From Epilithonimonas mollis (GTDB lineage: Bacteria; Bacteroidota; Bacteroidia; Flavobacteriales; Weeksellaceae), in the NCBI RefSeq assembly GCF_900142325.1, contig NZ_FRAM01000001.1:434001-498000 (forward strand): a stretch of DNA of 64,000 bases, in the 5' to 3' direction. The translations under genes and the position numbers were made by a program. The notes under the pieces are model-generated. The model did not search any database. It saw nothing but the letters and a program-made list of their open reading frames with translations, and had not been told where the DNA came from. This document shows positions 42,656 to 51,016 of this stretch, in pieces (within the stretch, counting starts at the first letter, position 1; every line of letters starts with the position of its first letter).

Positions 42656-43855
42656 TTAATCTAATTGATAATCTTTTCCAAAATCTTTTGTCAGCAATTC
42701 ATACATCACTCTGAACCAAACTAATATACACGGAATTGCTTTGGTAGAATATTTCATAAAAACATCTTCTTTGATTGATTTTGGAAATAAATCCGAAAAT
42801 GCAAAACAAGTGAAAATCATTACAAAAATCAATAAACCAATGTCAATTCTGGTTAATTTTTTCTGCATCAGAAACCAAATCATCACCCCGGCAATCGCAA
42901 TAATGTAAGTCGGACTTTCTGAGCCCGAACTGAAAAGTACTACAAACAATAATGTTGAAGATAGAATCATCATTTGAAATGGTAAAAATTTAAACTGTTT
43001 TGTTCTGATATAAGGCAACATAAATATAATAAATCCAGGAATCAAAAAAATCAAATTGGAAATGCTCGCATCGCCCAAAACTCTTCTTACAACGCCCATC
43101 AAAGAATAATCCTGACGTGTTCCCAAAGCTTGATTTTCAAGATTTTTCCCCGACAAAGAAGTGTACCAATCAAAGTAGGATTGAACTCCAAATTTCGGAC
43201 TTGAAATCATCATTGGTAAGACGAAAAATAGAATTGAGATTACAATTAATGAAATAATGAATTTGGTTTTATTCTTAACAAAGAAAAACGCGGAAAGTCC
43301 TACTATTCCGTAGATTTTTACAAAAACTCCGATGAGAATAGCGAAAGCAGATTGGGCTTCTTTTCTTTCATAAATGTAAATTGCAGACAACATCAGTAAC
43401 CCCGTCAGAATAATATTAAACTGAAAATAAGTCGCCGCAGTGATAAATTCCTGAAGACACAGCCACGCAAAAAAAGATTTTTTTCTATCTGAAAAAGGAA
43501 ATTTGTAAATCGCAAAAAGGAAAACTAAAGTGCTTGCAACATTCCATAAAACTGCACCAAAACCGTCTGGCATCATCGCAAAAGGCGCAATCAAAAGACT
43601 GAAAAAGACACCATAATGATTGCTGTCAAAAAACAAATCGGGATATTGCGAGAAGATATTTCGTTCCTGCAACGTATTATAAAACACACCTTTGAAAATC
43701 AGATAGTTGTTGTAACCGCCTGTTCCTCTTCTGTATTTGCTATAAGCCGTGATCGCAGAAACAATCACGTAAATCACAAATATAATCCGGTAATCCGAAA
43801 TGAATTTTAAGAACTTTCCTTTCACAGTCTTTTGGTTATTAATTAAAAATGTCAT
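42656..43855 (-). CDS. Multi-pass membrane protein, GT87-like (DUF2029) transferase
   Basis: Membrane protein of 399 residues with about ten hydrophobic helices. The pattern DSNHYGVFFSLLIAPFAMMP followed by GFGAVLWN resembles GT87/DUF2029 polyprenyl-phosphate-sugar-dependent mannosyltransferases, with an acidic residue in the first loop. First gene of a tight four-gene run (gaps of 13, 0 and -1 nt) with GT2, deacetylase and GT4. The likely job is to add a sugar from a lipid donor outside the inner membrane. Family placement is by pattern only. Confidence 0.7.
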   Translation of the reverse strand: MTFLINNQKTVKGKFLKFISDYRIIFVIYVIVSAITAYSKYRRGTGGYNNYLIFKGVFYNTLQERNIFSQYPDLFFDSNHYGVFFSLLIAPFAMMPDGFGAVLWNVASTLVFLFAIYKFPFSDRKKSFFAWLCLQEFITAATYFQFNIILTGLLMLSAIYIYERKEAQSAFAILIGVFVKIYGIVGLSAFFFVKNKTKFIISLIVISILFFVLPMMISSPKFGVQSYFDWYTSLSGKNLENQALGTRQDYSLMGVVRRVLGDASISNLIFLIPGFIIFMLPYIRTKQFKFLPFQMMILSSTLLFVVLFSSGSESPTYIIAIAGVMIWFLMQKKLTRIDIGLLIFVMIFTCFAFSDLFPKSIKEDVFMKYSTKAIPCILVWFRVMYELLTKDFGKDYQLD

Positions 43856-43913
43856 CCTAGCAAGACGTTAATTCCCATTAGAATGACAAATATAAGTTTA
43901 AAAATGATAGCTA

Positions 43914-44726
43914 TTAAACTGCTACATTATTTTCTCTCAAAGCATCATTAAGAGAGGTTTTTTTATCCGTAGATTCTTTTCTTTTTCCGATAATTAAGGC
44001 GCAAGGAACCTGATATTCTCCAGCTGGAAATTTCTTCGTATAACTTCCCGGAATCACCACAGATCTTTCCGGAACGTAACCTTTCATTTCTACAGGCTCA
44101 TCTCCCGTTACGTCTATGATTTTAGTGGACATTGTGAGACAAACATTAGCTCCTAAAACCGCTTCCTTACCAACACGAACACCTTCAACAACGATACAAC
44201 GTGAGCCAATAAAAGCATCATCTTCGATGATTACCGGTGCAGCCTGCAAAGGCTCCAGCACACCACCAATTCCTACGCCGCCACTCAGGTGAACATTTTT
44301 ACCAATCTGAGCACAACTTCCAACGGTAGCCCAAGTGTCAACCATTGTTCCGGAATCTACATAGGCACCGATATTCACATAAGAAGGCATCATAATCACA
44401 CCACTCGCCACGAAGCTTCCGTGTCTTGCAATTGCGTGAGGAACAACTCTTACCCCTTTTTCAGCATAATTTTTCTTCAAAGGAATTTTATCGTGAAATT
44501 CGAATGGACCAACTTCTATCGTTTCCATTGTCTGGATTGGGAAATACATCACCACGCCTTTCTTCACCCATTCGTTGATTTGCCATCCGTTTTCGGTTGG
44601 TTCTGCCGTACGCAATTCGCCGGCATCTAGTTTTGCAACTACTTCTCTCACTGCATTCTGGTATTCTTCTTCTTTCAAAAGTTCGCGGTTATCCCAAGCT
44701 TTTTCGATTTTTTCCTGTAAAGACAT
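43914..44726 (-). CDS. dapD: Tetrahydrodipicolinate N-succinyltransferase
   Basis: Lysine and meso-diaminopimelate biosynthesis enzyme of 270 residues, using succinyl-CoA to succinylate tetrahydrodipicolinate. The left-handed beta-helix with hexapeptide repeats is seen across residues 100-210, including VPHAIARHGSFVASGVIMMP and NIGAYVDSGTMVDTWATVGS, standard DapD signatures. Single gene with its own -7 box (TATTTTTG at 44800-44793). Presence implies the succinylase branch of the pathway, which feeds peptidoglycan. Confidence 0.97.
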   Translation of the reverse strand: MSLQEKIEKAWDNRELLKEEEYQNAVREVVAKLDAGELRTAEPTENGWQINEWVKKGVVMYFPIQTMETIEVGPFEFHDKIPLKKNYAEKGVRVVPHAIARHGSFVASGVIMMPSYVNIGAYVDSGTMVDTWATVGSCAQIGKNVHLSGGVGIGGVLEPLQAAPVIIEDDAFIGSRCIVVEGVRVGKEAVLGANVCLTMSTKIIDVTGDEPVEMKGYVPERSVVIPGSYTKKFPAGEYQVPCALIIGKRKESTDKKTSLNDALRENNVAV

Positions 44727-44792
44727 ATGATTTATAAATGATAATTGATTAACGGATAATTGATGTTATCTTGGATTAAATTTCATCCAATG

Positions 44793-44800
44793 CAAAAATA
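44793..44800 (-). promoter_or_regulatory. -7 box of dapD
   Basis: TATTTTTG on the minus strand is an exact TAnnTTTG match about 66 nt before the dapD ATG, in the gap after the NlpC/P60 gene. No good -33 element is seen. Confidence 0.45.
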
Positions 44801-44806
44801 AAAAAA

Positions 44807-45343
44807 CTAAAGCACACTTCTAGCGAAAAGGAAAGCTTTGTTCCAATAAGCTTCATTCAGAGATGAGATAATAACGCCTTTTGATGTTGAAGAATGGATG
44901 AAAGTAATCTCGCCGCTGTTGGTAATCTCGTGGACAATGCCAACATGCGATATGGTGGAACCGCCGGCCGTCGCAAAAAAGAGAAGATCTCCGGGTTTGA
45001 CTTTTGAAACCTCGACAGAATTTCCTGCTTTAGCCTGATCCTGGGATCGTCTGGGAAGTTTCATATCATTCTCATCAAAAACCTTACAAACCAATCCGGA
45101 ACAGTCAAAGCCTGCTTTTGTGTTACCCGCATATTTATAGGGACTTCCCAGATAATATTCAGCGTCGTTGATAACTGAAGCACGTTTCCCGGAAACATTT
45201 CCGGCATAGTTGGAATTAAGCTTTTTAAGATTGACAGATTTCGTAGCTGTCGGTTTTTTATAAGTATATTTTCTGGCAGAGCTGGAAGTGCCGCAAGACA
45301 TCAGAACCATCGAGAGAAGTATGAGTAATACAGTTTTATTCAT
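44807..45343 (-). CDS. NlpC/P60 cell-wall hydrolase lipoprotein
   Basis: C40 peptidase of 178 residues that cuts peptidoglycan stem peptides. The lipobox LMSC puts the lipid Cys at residue 17; a basic linker follows, then the NlpC/P60 domain with the catalytic Cys in GFDCSGLVCKVF, first His in ISHVGIVHE, and third catalytic His in TFIHSST. It resembles the E. coli Spr/MepS group in size and layout. It has a strong promoter of its own (45399-45430). Confidence 0.92.
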   Translation of the reverse strand: MNKTVLLILLSMVLMSCGTSSSARKYTYKKPTATKSVNLKKLNSNYAGNVSGKRASVINDAEYYLGSPYKYAGNTKAGFDCSGLVCKVFDENDMKLPRRSQDQAKAGNSVEVSKVKPGDLLFFATAGGSTISHVGIVHEITNSGEITFIHSSTSKGVIISSLNEAYWNKAFLFARSVL

Positions 45344-45398
45344 TGAGTTATAGCAAAAAATAGTTTTTCCCCGATAGTTTTTATTTTCGATTACCTAA

Positions 45399-45430
45399 CA
45401 AAAGTAGCACAGTTAAATATTTAAAACAAA
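45399..45430 (-). promoter_or_regulatory. Strong Bacteroidota promoter of the NlpC/P60 gene
   Basis: On the minus strand TTTG (45430-45427), 20 nt, then TACTTTTG (45406-45399). Both boxes match consensus. The message would start about 50 nt before the ATG. Confidence 0.65.
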
Positions 45431-45488
45431 TATTTGAAACAAAAATGCGCTAAAAAATAACAGCCGATAATAAATTTTGCGATAAACT

Positions 45489-45515
45489 AAAAAAATAAGA
45501 GGGCAACTAGTGCCC
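45489..45515 (-). terminator. Terminator downstream of tRNA-Ala
   Basis: On the minus strand GGGCA-CTAGT-TGCCC is followed by TCTTATTTTTTT. The stem is only 5 bp but the T-run is good. It lies 120 nt past the tRNA. Confidence 0.5.
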
Positions 45516-45637
45516 CCTTTAATCAATAATCGGGTTTTCTATGAACTCGATTACTGTACGGAATAGCATACAAATTTTTTGCCAAAATAAAAATCAATCT
45601 CCTGAATTTCAGAAGATTGATTTAAATAAAATAAAAG

Positions 45638-45711
45638 TGGAGAATACGGGGATCGAACCCGTCACCTTTAGACTGCCAGTCTAACGCTCTAGCCAGATGA
45701 GCTAATTCCCC
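45638..45711 (-). tRNA. tRNA-Ala (anticodon GGC)
   Basis: A 74-nt cloverleaf read on the minus strand: acceptor GGGGAAT pairing with ATTCTCC, D stem GCTC/GAGC, anticodon stem TTAGA/TCTAA around loop CTGGCAG (anticodon GGC), and T arm ACGGG-TTCGATC-CCCGT. The G3-U70 wobble pair in the acceptor is the alanine identity mark and agrees with the anticodon. The 3' CCA is not encoded. Confidence 0.95.
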
Positions 45712-45812
45712 ATTTCTTTTGCAATGATAAGGATTTTTTTGATGCTAAAAAAAATCGGGATCAAAAATTTTGAACCCGATTTCTGTAAAACGTAAAATTT
45801 AAAAATATGAAA

Positions 45813-46040
45813 TCAATTTTGGTTTGATTTTAAATATTCGTCGATAATTTCGAAAGCTTTTTTCTCGTCTTTGATATCTACTTTGACAAAAGTATTGGTT
45901 GCAGTGGGTGTAGACAGAAAACTAAGATAAGAATTCTCTACATCGCATTTTATACCTGCATCTTCCAGCTTCGATTTTACCAGCTGGATCTCCTGCGGAC
46001 TGTTGCTTTCATAAACAGCCACTCTAGTTGTTGCATCCAT
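45813..46040 (-). CDS. DUF2007 small protein
   Basis: Protein of 75 residues with the DUF2007 (putative signal-transducing) pattern: VAVYESNSPQEIQLVKSKLE followed by a glycine-containing turn (DAGIKCDV). I start it at the ATG at 46040, because the upstream in-frame ATG (46067) adds nine residues of Lys-rich leader not typical of the family. A ferredoxin-like fold is expected. No enzymatic role is known. It follows the lysine aminotransferase gene by 64 nt, so it may share a transcript. Confidence 0.75.
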   Translation of the reverse strand: MDATTRVAVYESNSPQEIQLVKSKLEDAGIKCDVENSYLSFLSTPTATNTFVKVDIKDEKKAFEIIDEYLKSNQN

Positions 46041-46104
46041 AATTTTAGATTTTGATTTTAAAAGCAAAGCAATTTACGAAAAAAATATCAAAATCTAAAA
46101 TTCA

Positions 46105-47424
46105 TTATATTAAATCCTGAAATATATCATTAATTTTATCTAGAATAATCTGGATTTCTTCTTTTGTTACATTAAGATGCGGACGGAATCTAAGCGACTG
46201 GTCGCCACAGGTCAGGATGATAATTCCCTCATCATACAGTCTGCTTCTCAGCCATTCTCTTGACTCGCCATCTTTCAGGTCGAATGCACACATCAGACCT
46301 TTCCCTCTTGCTGCAGAAATATGGTCCGGAAATTTTTGTTCCAGCTTTTGCAATCCGTTCAGTAAAAACTCACCAACGGCTCTGGAATTTTCTACAAGAT
46401 TTTCATTTTCTATCACTTCCAAAACCAATTGAAAACGTAGTATATCAATAAAGTTACCTCCAAAGGTAGAATTGATCCTGGAGCTTTCTTTAAAAACGTG
46501 GTTTTCTACTTGATCCAGTTTTTCTTTATTGGCAAGAATCCCGCAAACCTGTGTTTTTTTTCCAAAAGTTATAATATCCGGAATTATGTCAAGATGCTGA
46601 TAAGCCCACATTTTTCCGGTCATTCCTATTCCCGTCTGTACTTCGTCAAGAATTAAAAGAATTTCGTTTTCATCACAGATTTTTCTTAACTCAGTGAAGA
46701 ATTCATTTCTGAAATGATTGTCACCGCCTTCTGCCTGAATCGGTTCGATAATAACGCAAGCCACTTCATCAGGATTTGCCAATATCGCTTCCTGAATATG
46801 TAACAAAGCCAATTGCTCGTGTTTGACTGTTTCCTCAAGATTATCTTCTGTGATTGGGAAATTCAGCTTCGGATTGGTAATTCTTGGCCAGTTAAATTTT
46901 GGAAAATACTGATGCTTCCTTGGGTCAGAAGTATTGGTTAAAGATAATGTATAACCACTTCTTCCGTGAAAAGACTGCTTGAAATGGATTACAATTCCTG
47001 CTTCTTTGTCAATATTCTTTTGCCAGTTTTTTCTCGTTTTCCAGTCGAAAGCAGTTTTCAAAGCGTTTTCAACCGCCAGAGCGCCACCTTCGACAAAAAA
47101 GCAATAAGGCAGTTCTTTCGGGATTGCAACTCTGGAAAAAACCTCCATAAAATCCGCATATTCCTGAAGATAAACATCACTCAGCGTTGGTTTGTAAACG
47201 GCCATTTTTCCCAGCCAGTTAGCTCTTTCCAATACATAAGGATGATTGTATCCTATGGAAGCTGAGGCAAACATGGAGAACATGTCCAGATATTCTTTTC
47301 CTGTGAGACGGTCTGCAATATAAGATCCGTGGGATTTTTCAAAATCCATTACAAAATCGAAACCGTCGGCAAGGATATGTTTTCCTAGGGTTTCTTTAAC
47401 TTTATTTTCTGTAGCTGTTATCAT
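46105..47424 (-). CDS. lat: L-lysine 6-aminotransferase
   Basis: Class III PLP aminotransferase of 439 residues that moves the epsilon-amino group of lysine to 2-oxoglutarate, giving 2-aminoadipate 6-semialdehyde. The PLP-binding Lys is in ITFGKKTQVCG, EGGALAVENALK is the cofactor phosphate region, and LILDEVQTGIGMTGKMWAYQ carries the Asp that contacts the ring. The MFSMFASASIGYNHP opening is characteristic of the lysine-specific group. The partner dehydrogenase gene ends 9 nt upstream, so the two enzymes form a short lysine-degrading unit. Confidence 0.93.
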   Translation of the reverse strand: MITATENKVKETLGKHILADGFDFVMDFEKSHGSYIADRLTGKEYLDMFSMFASASIGYNHPYVLERANWLGKMAVYKPTLSDVYLQEYADFMEVFSRVAIPKELPYCFFVEGGALAVENALKTAFDWKTRKNWQKNIDKEAGIVIHFKQSFHGRSGYTLSLTNTSDPRKHQYFPKFNWPRITNPKLNFPITEDNLEETVKHEQLALLHIQEAILANPDEVACVIIEPIQAEGGDNHFRNEFFTELRKICDENEILLILDEVQTGIGMTGKMWAYQHLDIIPDIITFGKKTQVCGILANKEKLDQVENHVFKESSRINSTFGGNFIDILRFQLVLEVIENENLVENSRAVGEFLLNGLQKLEQKFPDHISAARGKGLMCAFDLKDGESREWLRSRLYDEGIIILTCGDQSLRFRPHLNVTKEEIQIILDKINDIFQDLI

Positions 47425-47433
47425 ATTTGTATT

Positions 47434-48972
47434 TTAAAGGTCAAATTTAATTCCCTGCGCCAAAGGTAAACTGGTTGTATAATTAATGGTATTTGTCTGT
47501 CTTCTCATATAATATTTCCATACATCTGAACCTGATTCTCTACCGCCTCCGGTTTCTTTTTCGCCACCAAAAGCACCACCAATTTCTGCACCGGAAGTTC
47601 CGATATTAACATTTGCAATGCCACAGTCGGAGCCGCCATAAGATAGGAATAATTCTGCTTCTCTTAGATTCTGCGTCATGATTGCTGATGACAATCCTTG
47701 TGGGACATCATTCTGGATTGCGATTGCTTCGTCCAGAGTTTTGTATTTTATTAAATAAAGAATCGGAGCGAAAGTCTCGTGCTGAACAATTGCATAACTA
47801 TTTTCAACTTCTGCGATACAAGGTTTTACGTAACAACTTGATTTGTAATCATTACCTTCCAAAACACCACCTTCAACCACGAACTTTCCACCTTCAGATT
47901 TACACTTTTCAATAGAGTCCTGATATTGTTTTACAGCAGACTGGTCTATAAGCGGACCAACATGGTTGGTTTCATTCAGAGGATTTCCGATTTTCAATTG
48001 TCCGTACGCTTTTACCAGACGGTTTTTCACTTCGTCATATACGGATTCGTGGATGATAAGTCGTCTTGTAGAAGTACATCTTTGGCCAGCTGTTCCCACT
48101 GCGCCGAAAACTGCGCCGATGATTGACATATTAAGATCAGCATTTTCTGTAATGATAATCGCATTATTTCCGCCTAATTCCAGAATTGATTTTCCGAAAC
48201 GTTCTGCAACATTTTTTCCAACGATTCTTCCCACTCTTGTAGAACCTGTGAAAGATACCAATGCTACTTTTTTGTCTTTTACCAGTCTGTCGCCAATCTC
48301 GTGGTCTGCAATCAACAGATTTGAAATACCTTCCGGAAGATTATTTTCTTTAGCAACTTCGTTGAATATATTCTGGCAGGCAATTGCACACAAAGGCGTT
48401 TTTTCTGATGGTTTCCAGATGACAACATTGCCGCATATCCATGCTAAGGCTGCGTTCCAGCTCCATACGGCTACCGGAAAATTAAAAGCTGAGATAACAC
48501 CTACAATTCCCAGCGGATGATATTGTTCGTACATCCTGTGGCCTGGTCTTTCGGAGTGCATTGTGTAACCATGAAGCTGTCTTGACAAGCCCACTGCAAA
48601 ATCGCAGATGTCGATCATCTCCTGAACTTCGCCCAGACCTTCCTGAAGGGATTTCCCCATCTCGTAGGAAACCAATTTCCCCAAATCGTCTTTGTACGCT
48701 CTCAATTTGTTACCGAACTGACGAACCATATCCCCTCTTTTGGGAGCCGGGATCTGCCTGAATTCTATATAAGCTTCCTGTGCTTTTGCAAGAACTTTTT
48801 CATAATCCTGATGGTCTGAAGCGTTAACAGAACCAATAAGTTTTCCGTCTACCGGCGAGTAGCTTTCTATTTTTTCACCTGAAGAAAAGAAATCCCGGCC
48901 TGTGGAAGTACCATGGTTTTCTGATGTGATTCCTAATCTTTTCAGGTTTTCTGATATCGAAACTGAGGACAT
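47434..48972 (-). CDS. amaB: Aldehyde dehydrogenase, 2-aminoadipate semialdehyde type (ALDH7-like)
   Basis: NAD-dependent aldehyde dehydrogenase of 512 residues similar to antiquitin (ALDH7). Visible are [16 protein letters not shown], the cofactor motif FTGSTRVGR, the catalytic Glu in ELGGNNAII, and the catalytic Cys in [12 protein letters not shown]. Beside the lysine 6-aminotransferase gene it should oxidise 2-aminoadipate 6-semialdehyde to 2-aminoadipate. It is the first gene of the pair and has a promoter at 48998-49027. The symbol amaB is by function; substrate assignment leans on context. Confidence 0.88.
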   Translation of the reverse strand: MSSVSISENLKRLGITSENHGTSTGRDFFSSGEKIESYSPVDGKLIGSVNASDHQDYEKVLAKAQEAYIEFRQIPAPKRGDMVRQFGNKLRAYKDDLGKLVSYEMGKSLQEGLGEVQEMIDICDFAVGLSRQLHGYTMHSERPGHRMYEQYHPLGIVGVISAFNFPVAVWSWNAALAWICGNVVIWKPSEKTPLCAIACQNIFNEVAKENNLPEGISNLLIADHEIGDRLVKDKKVALVSFTGSTRVGRIVGKNVAERFGKSILELGGNNAIIITENADLNMSIIGAVFGAVGTAGQRCTSTRRLIIHESVYDEVKNRLVKAYGQLKIGNPLNETNHVGPLIDQSAVKQYQDSIEKCKSEGGKFVVEGGVLEGNDYKSSCYVKPCIAEVENSYAIVQHETFAPILYLIKYKTLDEAIAIQNDVPQGLSSAIMTQNLREAELFLSYGGSDCGIANVNIGTSGAEIGGAFGGEKETGGGRESGSDVWKYYMRRQTNTINYTTSLPLAQGIKFDL

Positions 48973-48997
48973 AAATTTTTAATTTTTTTAAAGTCCC

Positions 48998-49027
48998 TAA
49001 AGATAAAAATATATTTTGACCGGCAAA
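48998..49027 (-). promoter_or_regulatory. Promoter of the lysine-degradation pair
   Basis: On the minus strand TTTG (49027-49024), 18 nt, then TATCTTTA (49005-48998), one base from TAnnTTTG. It lies about 26 nt before the ALDH start. Confidence 0.5.
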
Positions 49028-49289
49028 ATTAAAAAACTAACAAGCGTTAGTATTTGTGTTAATAAGATACTTTTGAGTATGAAAATAAAGAATTTGAGAT
49101 CAGAGAGGTATGATTGAATTACCAATGCGTGAAGGCGAAGGCATTATCGGAGCTCTTCTGGTGAAAAGCTGCAAGTTTCCACCAGAAAGCAACTGCCCGC
49201 AGACCAACCTCTTTATTACGATAGAGTCGGAAAAGACGGCAGTCAAAATTTTAATTATTTTGAATCAATCTAAACTGCGGGATTTTTCT

Positions 49290-49297
49290 TACTTTTG
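49290..49297 (+). promoter_or_regulatory. -7 box of the small membrane-protein gene
   Basis: TACTTTTG matches TAnnTTTG exactly and ends 12 nt before the ATG at 49310, so the message would have a very short leader. It also rules out the in-frame TTG at 49295 as a start. Confidence 0.5.
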
Positions 49298-49309
49298 AAA
49301 AAAATAAAA

Positions 49310-49492
49310 ATGGATAATAAAGAAAAACCTGACGTTAAAATACCGAAGTGGAAACTGTGGGTAAAACGTTTTGGAATCGGTGGGATTATTTTTTTTACGG
49401 TAAAAGGCATTATCACTTCAACACTGATCTATTTTCTAGGCAAGAATTTCTGGGTTATCATCAGAGATTATTTTTCACAGTGGTTTGACTAA
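49310..49492 (+). CDS. Small single-helix membrane protein, unknown function
   Basis: Sixty residues from the ATG at 49310. A Lys-rich N-terminus (KPDVKIPKWKLWVKR) is followed by one hydrophobic helix (IGGIIFFTVKGIITSTLIYFL, part shown) and an aromatic tail ending SQWFD. I do not recognise the family. A -7 box just upstream supports expression. Its stop overlaps the stop of the convergent DoxX gene by 4 nt. The basic N-terminus and aromatic C-terminus suggest a membrane-anchored protein facing the cytoplasm. Confidence 0.6.
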   Translation: MDNKEKPDVKIPKWKLWVKRFGIGGIIFFTVKGIITSTLIYFLGKNFWVIIRDYFSQWFD

Positions 49493-49914
49493 TAAACCGC
49501 TTCTTTTTTGGAAAATATCCAGTCCACAGAATACTTTCCGGCGCCTAATATTAATATTGAAAAATAGAAGAAAAAGTACAAAAGGCTCAGTTCTTTTTCT
49601 GAATACTCATCCGGACCGTGCACTATAAAAAATGCGACCAGCATTGTTATCATAAGAGGAATTGCAGCAAACCTTGTAAGAAATCCAAGAATGATGAAAA
49701 CTGAACAAGCCACCTCTGCAAAAACAACTAAAACAAGCGTAATCGCTGAGCCAAGTCCGAGAAAACTCATGAATTCTATCTTGTCGTTCGCAATCAGTTT
49801 TTCCAATTTTGGCAAACCATGTGTTAGCATTGATATTCCGATGAAGAGACGAAGTGTCAGAGTTAAAAGGTTCAATACATTTTCACTTGTCCGGGAAGAA
49901 TTGAAATTTCTCAT
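49489..49914 (-). CDS. DoxX-family membrane protein
   Basis: Membrane protein of 141 residues with four hydrophobic helices. The opening LTLTLRLFIGISMLTHGLPKL is the standard DoxX signature (Arg and Gly-Pro in the first helix region), and FAEVACSVFIILGFLTRFAAIPL is the second. DoxX proteins are linked loosely to redox or quinone chemistry; the exact role here is unknown. It converges on the small membrane-protein gene with overlapping stop codons and lies 53 nt downstream of era. Confidence 0.88.
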   Translation of the reverse strand: MRNFNSSRTSENVLNLLTLTLRLFIGISMLTHGLPKLEKLIANDKIEFMSFLGLGSAITLVLVVFAEVACSVFIILGFLTRFAAIPLMITMLVAFFIVHGPDEYSEKELSLLYFFFYFSILILGAGKYSVDWIFSKKEAVY

Positions 49915-49967
49915 TTCTGAAACAATTTAGATCAAAGCTACAAAAAAATCCTTTAGATAAAAGGATT

Positions 49968-50843
49968 TTAACGATAGCCAAAATTTTTCAGGTCTCTGTC
50001 ATTCTTGCGCCAGTCTTTTTTGACTTTAACAAAAAGATTGAGATGTATTTTTTTGCTGAAAAATTTTTCCAAGTCCAGGCGGGCTTCTGTTCCCACTTTT
50101 TTGATAGCTTCGCCTTTGTGACCGATCAGAATCCCTTTTTGTGTATCGCGTTCCACATAAATGATGGAATCGATAAAAATAATGCCTTCTTTTTCCTTGA
50201 ACATCTCTGTCACGACTTCTACGGAATATGGAATTTCTTTATCATAATTCAGGAGAATTTTCTCGCGGATGGTTTCATTTACAAAGAAACGTTCCGGCTT
50301 GTCTGTGTACTGGTCTTTGTCATAATAAGGCGGGTTTTCCGGCAACATGGATTTCAGCTTCGGGAGAATCACGTCTGTATTGAATGCGTTGAGTGCGGAG
50401 ATCGGAAGAATCTCTGCTTTTGGTATTCTCTCGTGCCAGTCGGTTGCAATTTTTTCCAGATCCCCTTGTGTGGTCTGGTCAATTTTATTTAACAGTAACA
50501 AAACCGGAACTGGGATTTTGTTCAGTTTATCGATCAGGAATTCTGATGCCTCAGCCTTATCTGTTACATCTACAATAAACAAAAAAACGTCCGCATCCTG
50601 CAAAGAATCTTTTACGAAATCCATCATTTTTTCCTGCAATCCGTATTTCGGATCCAGAACCCCAGGCGTGTCCGAAAATACGATCTGCAAATCCTCTTCA
50701 TTATAAATCCCGAAAATCCTGTGGCGTGTTGTCTGTGCTTTCTGAGTGACAATGGCCAGCTTTTCTCCCATCAGTTGATTAAGAAGTGTAGATTTTCCTG
50801 CGTTTGGCTTTCCGACTATATTTACGAATCCTGCTTTATGCAT
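49968..50843 (-). CDS. era: GTPase Era
   Basis: Essential GTPase that helps 30S ribosome maturation, 291 residues, normal length. G1 is GKPNAGKSTLLNQLMGEKLA, the switch/G2 area is TTRHRIFGIY, G3 is DTPG, and G4 is LNKIDQ. The C-terminal KH domain contains GHKGEAIKKVG. The intact motif set makes assignment certain. Confidence 0.98.
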   Translation of the reverse strand: MHKAGFVNIVGKPNAGKSTLLNQLMGEKLAIVTQKAQTTRHRIFGIYNEEDLQIVFSDTPGVLDPKYGLQEKMMDFVKDSLQDADVFLFIVDVTDKAEASEFLIDKLNKIPVPVLLLLNKIDQTTQGDLEKIATDWHERIPKAEILPISALNAFNTDVILPKLKSMLPENPPYYDKDQYTDKPERFFVNETIREKILLNYDKEIPYSVEVVTEMFKEKEGIIFIDSIIYVERDTQKGILIGHKGEAIKKVGTEARLDLEKFFSKKIHLNLFVKVKKDWRKNDRDLKNFGYR

Positions 50844-51016
50844 TGATTTTAAATTAAATGATTAACATGAAAAGATATGAGAATAAATTTTAATGCACTG
50901 CAAAGTTACGGAAATTTTGACGGACAATTTTAGATTATATAATAGTAAATCCGTCAATATTTTACAATTCTATTTTAATTAATTAATAACTTTATAGCCA
51001 ATAAAAACTATCGCTT

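Larger units (their letters stand above)
48973..49309. other. Gap with unexplained coding-like stretch
   Basis: A 337-base gap between amaB and a small membrane-protein gene. Beyond the two promoters it contains sequence of higher GC content (about 49110-49210). One plus-strand frame from 49110 gives a 62-codon reading that opens MIELPMREGEGIIGALLVKS; another frame gives DQPLYYDRVGKDGSQNF across 49200-49255. Neither reads like a known protein and the second lacks a start. It may be a decayed gene or spacer; I call no gene here. Confidence 0.4.

Noticed and set aside
45638-45711. Reading the tRNA as glycine
   Set aside because: The anticodon loop is CTGGCAG, giving anticodon GGC, and the acceptor has the G3-U70 pair of tRNA-Ala.
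47966-48520. A 184-codon open frame antisense to the ALDH gene
   Set aside because: Fully within amaB on the other strand, with no recognisable domain.
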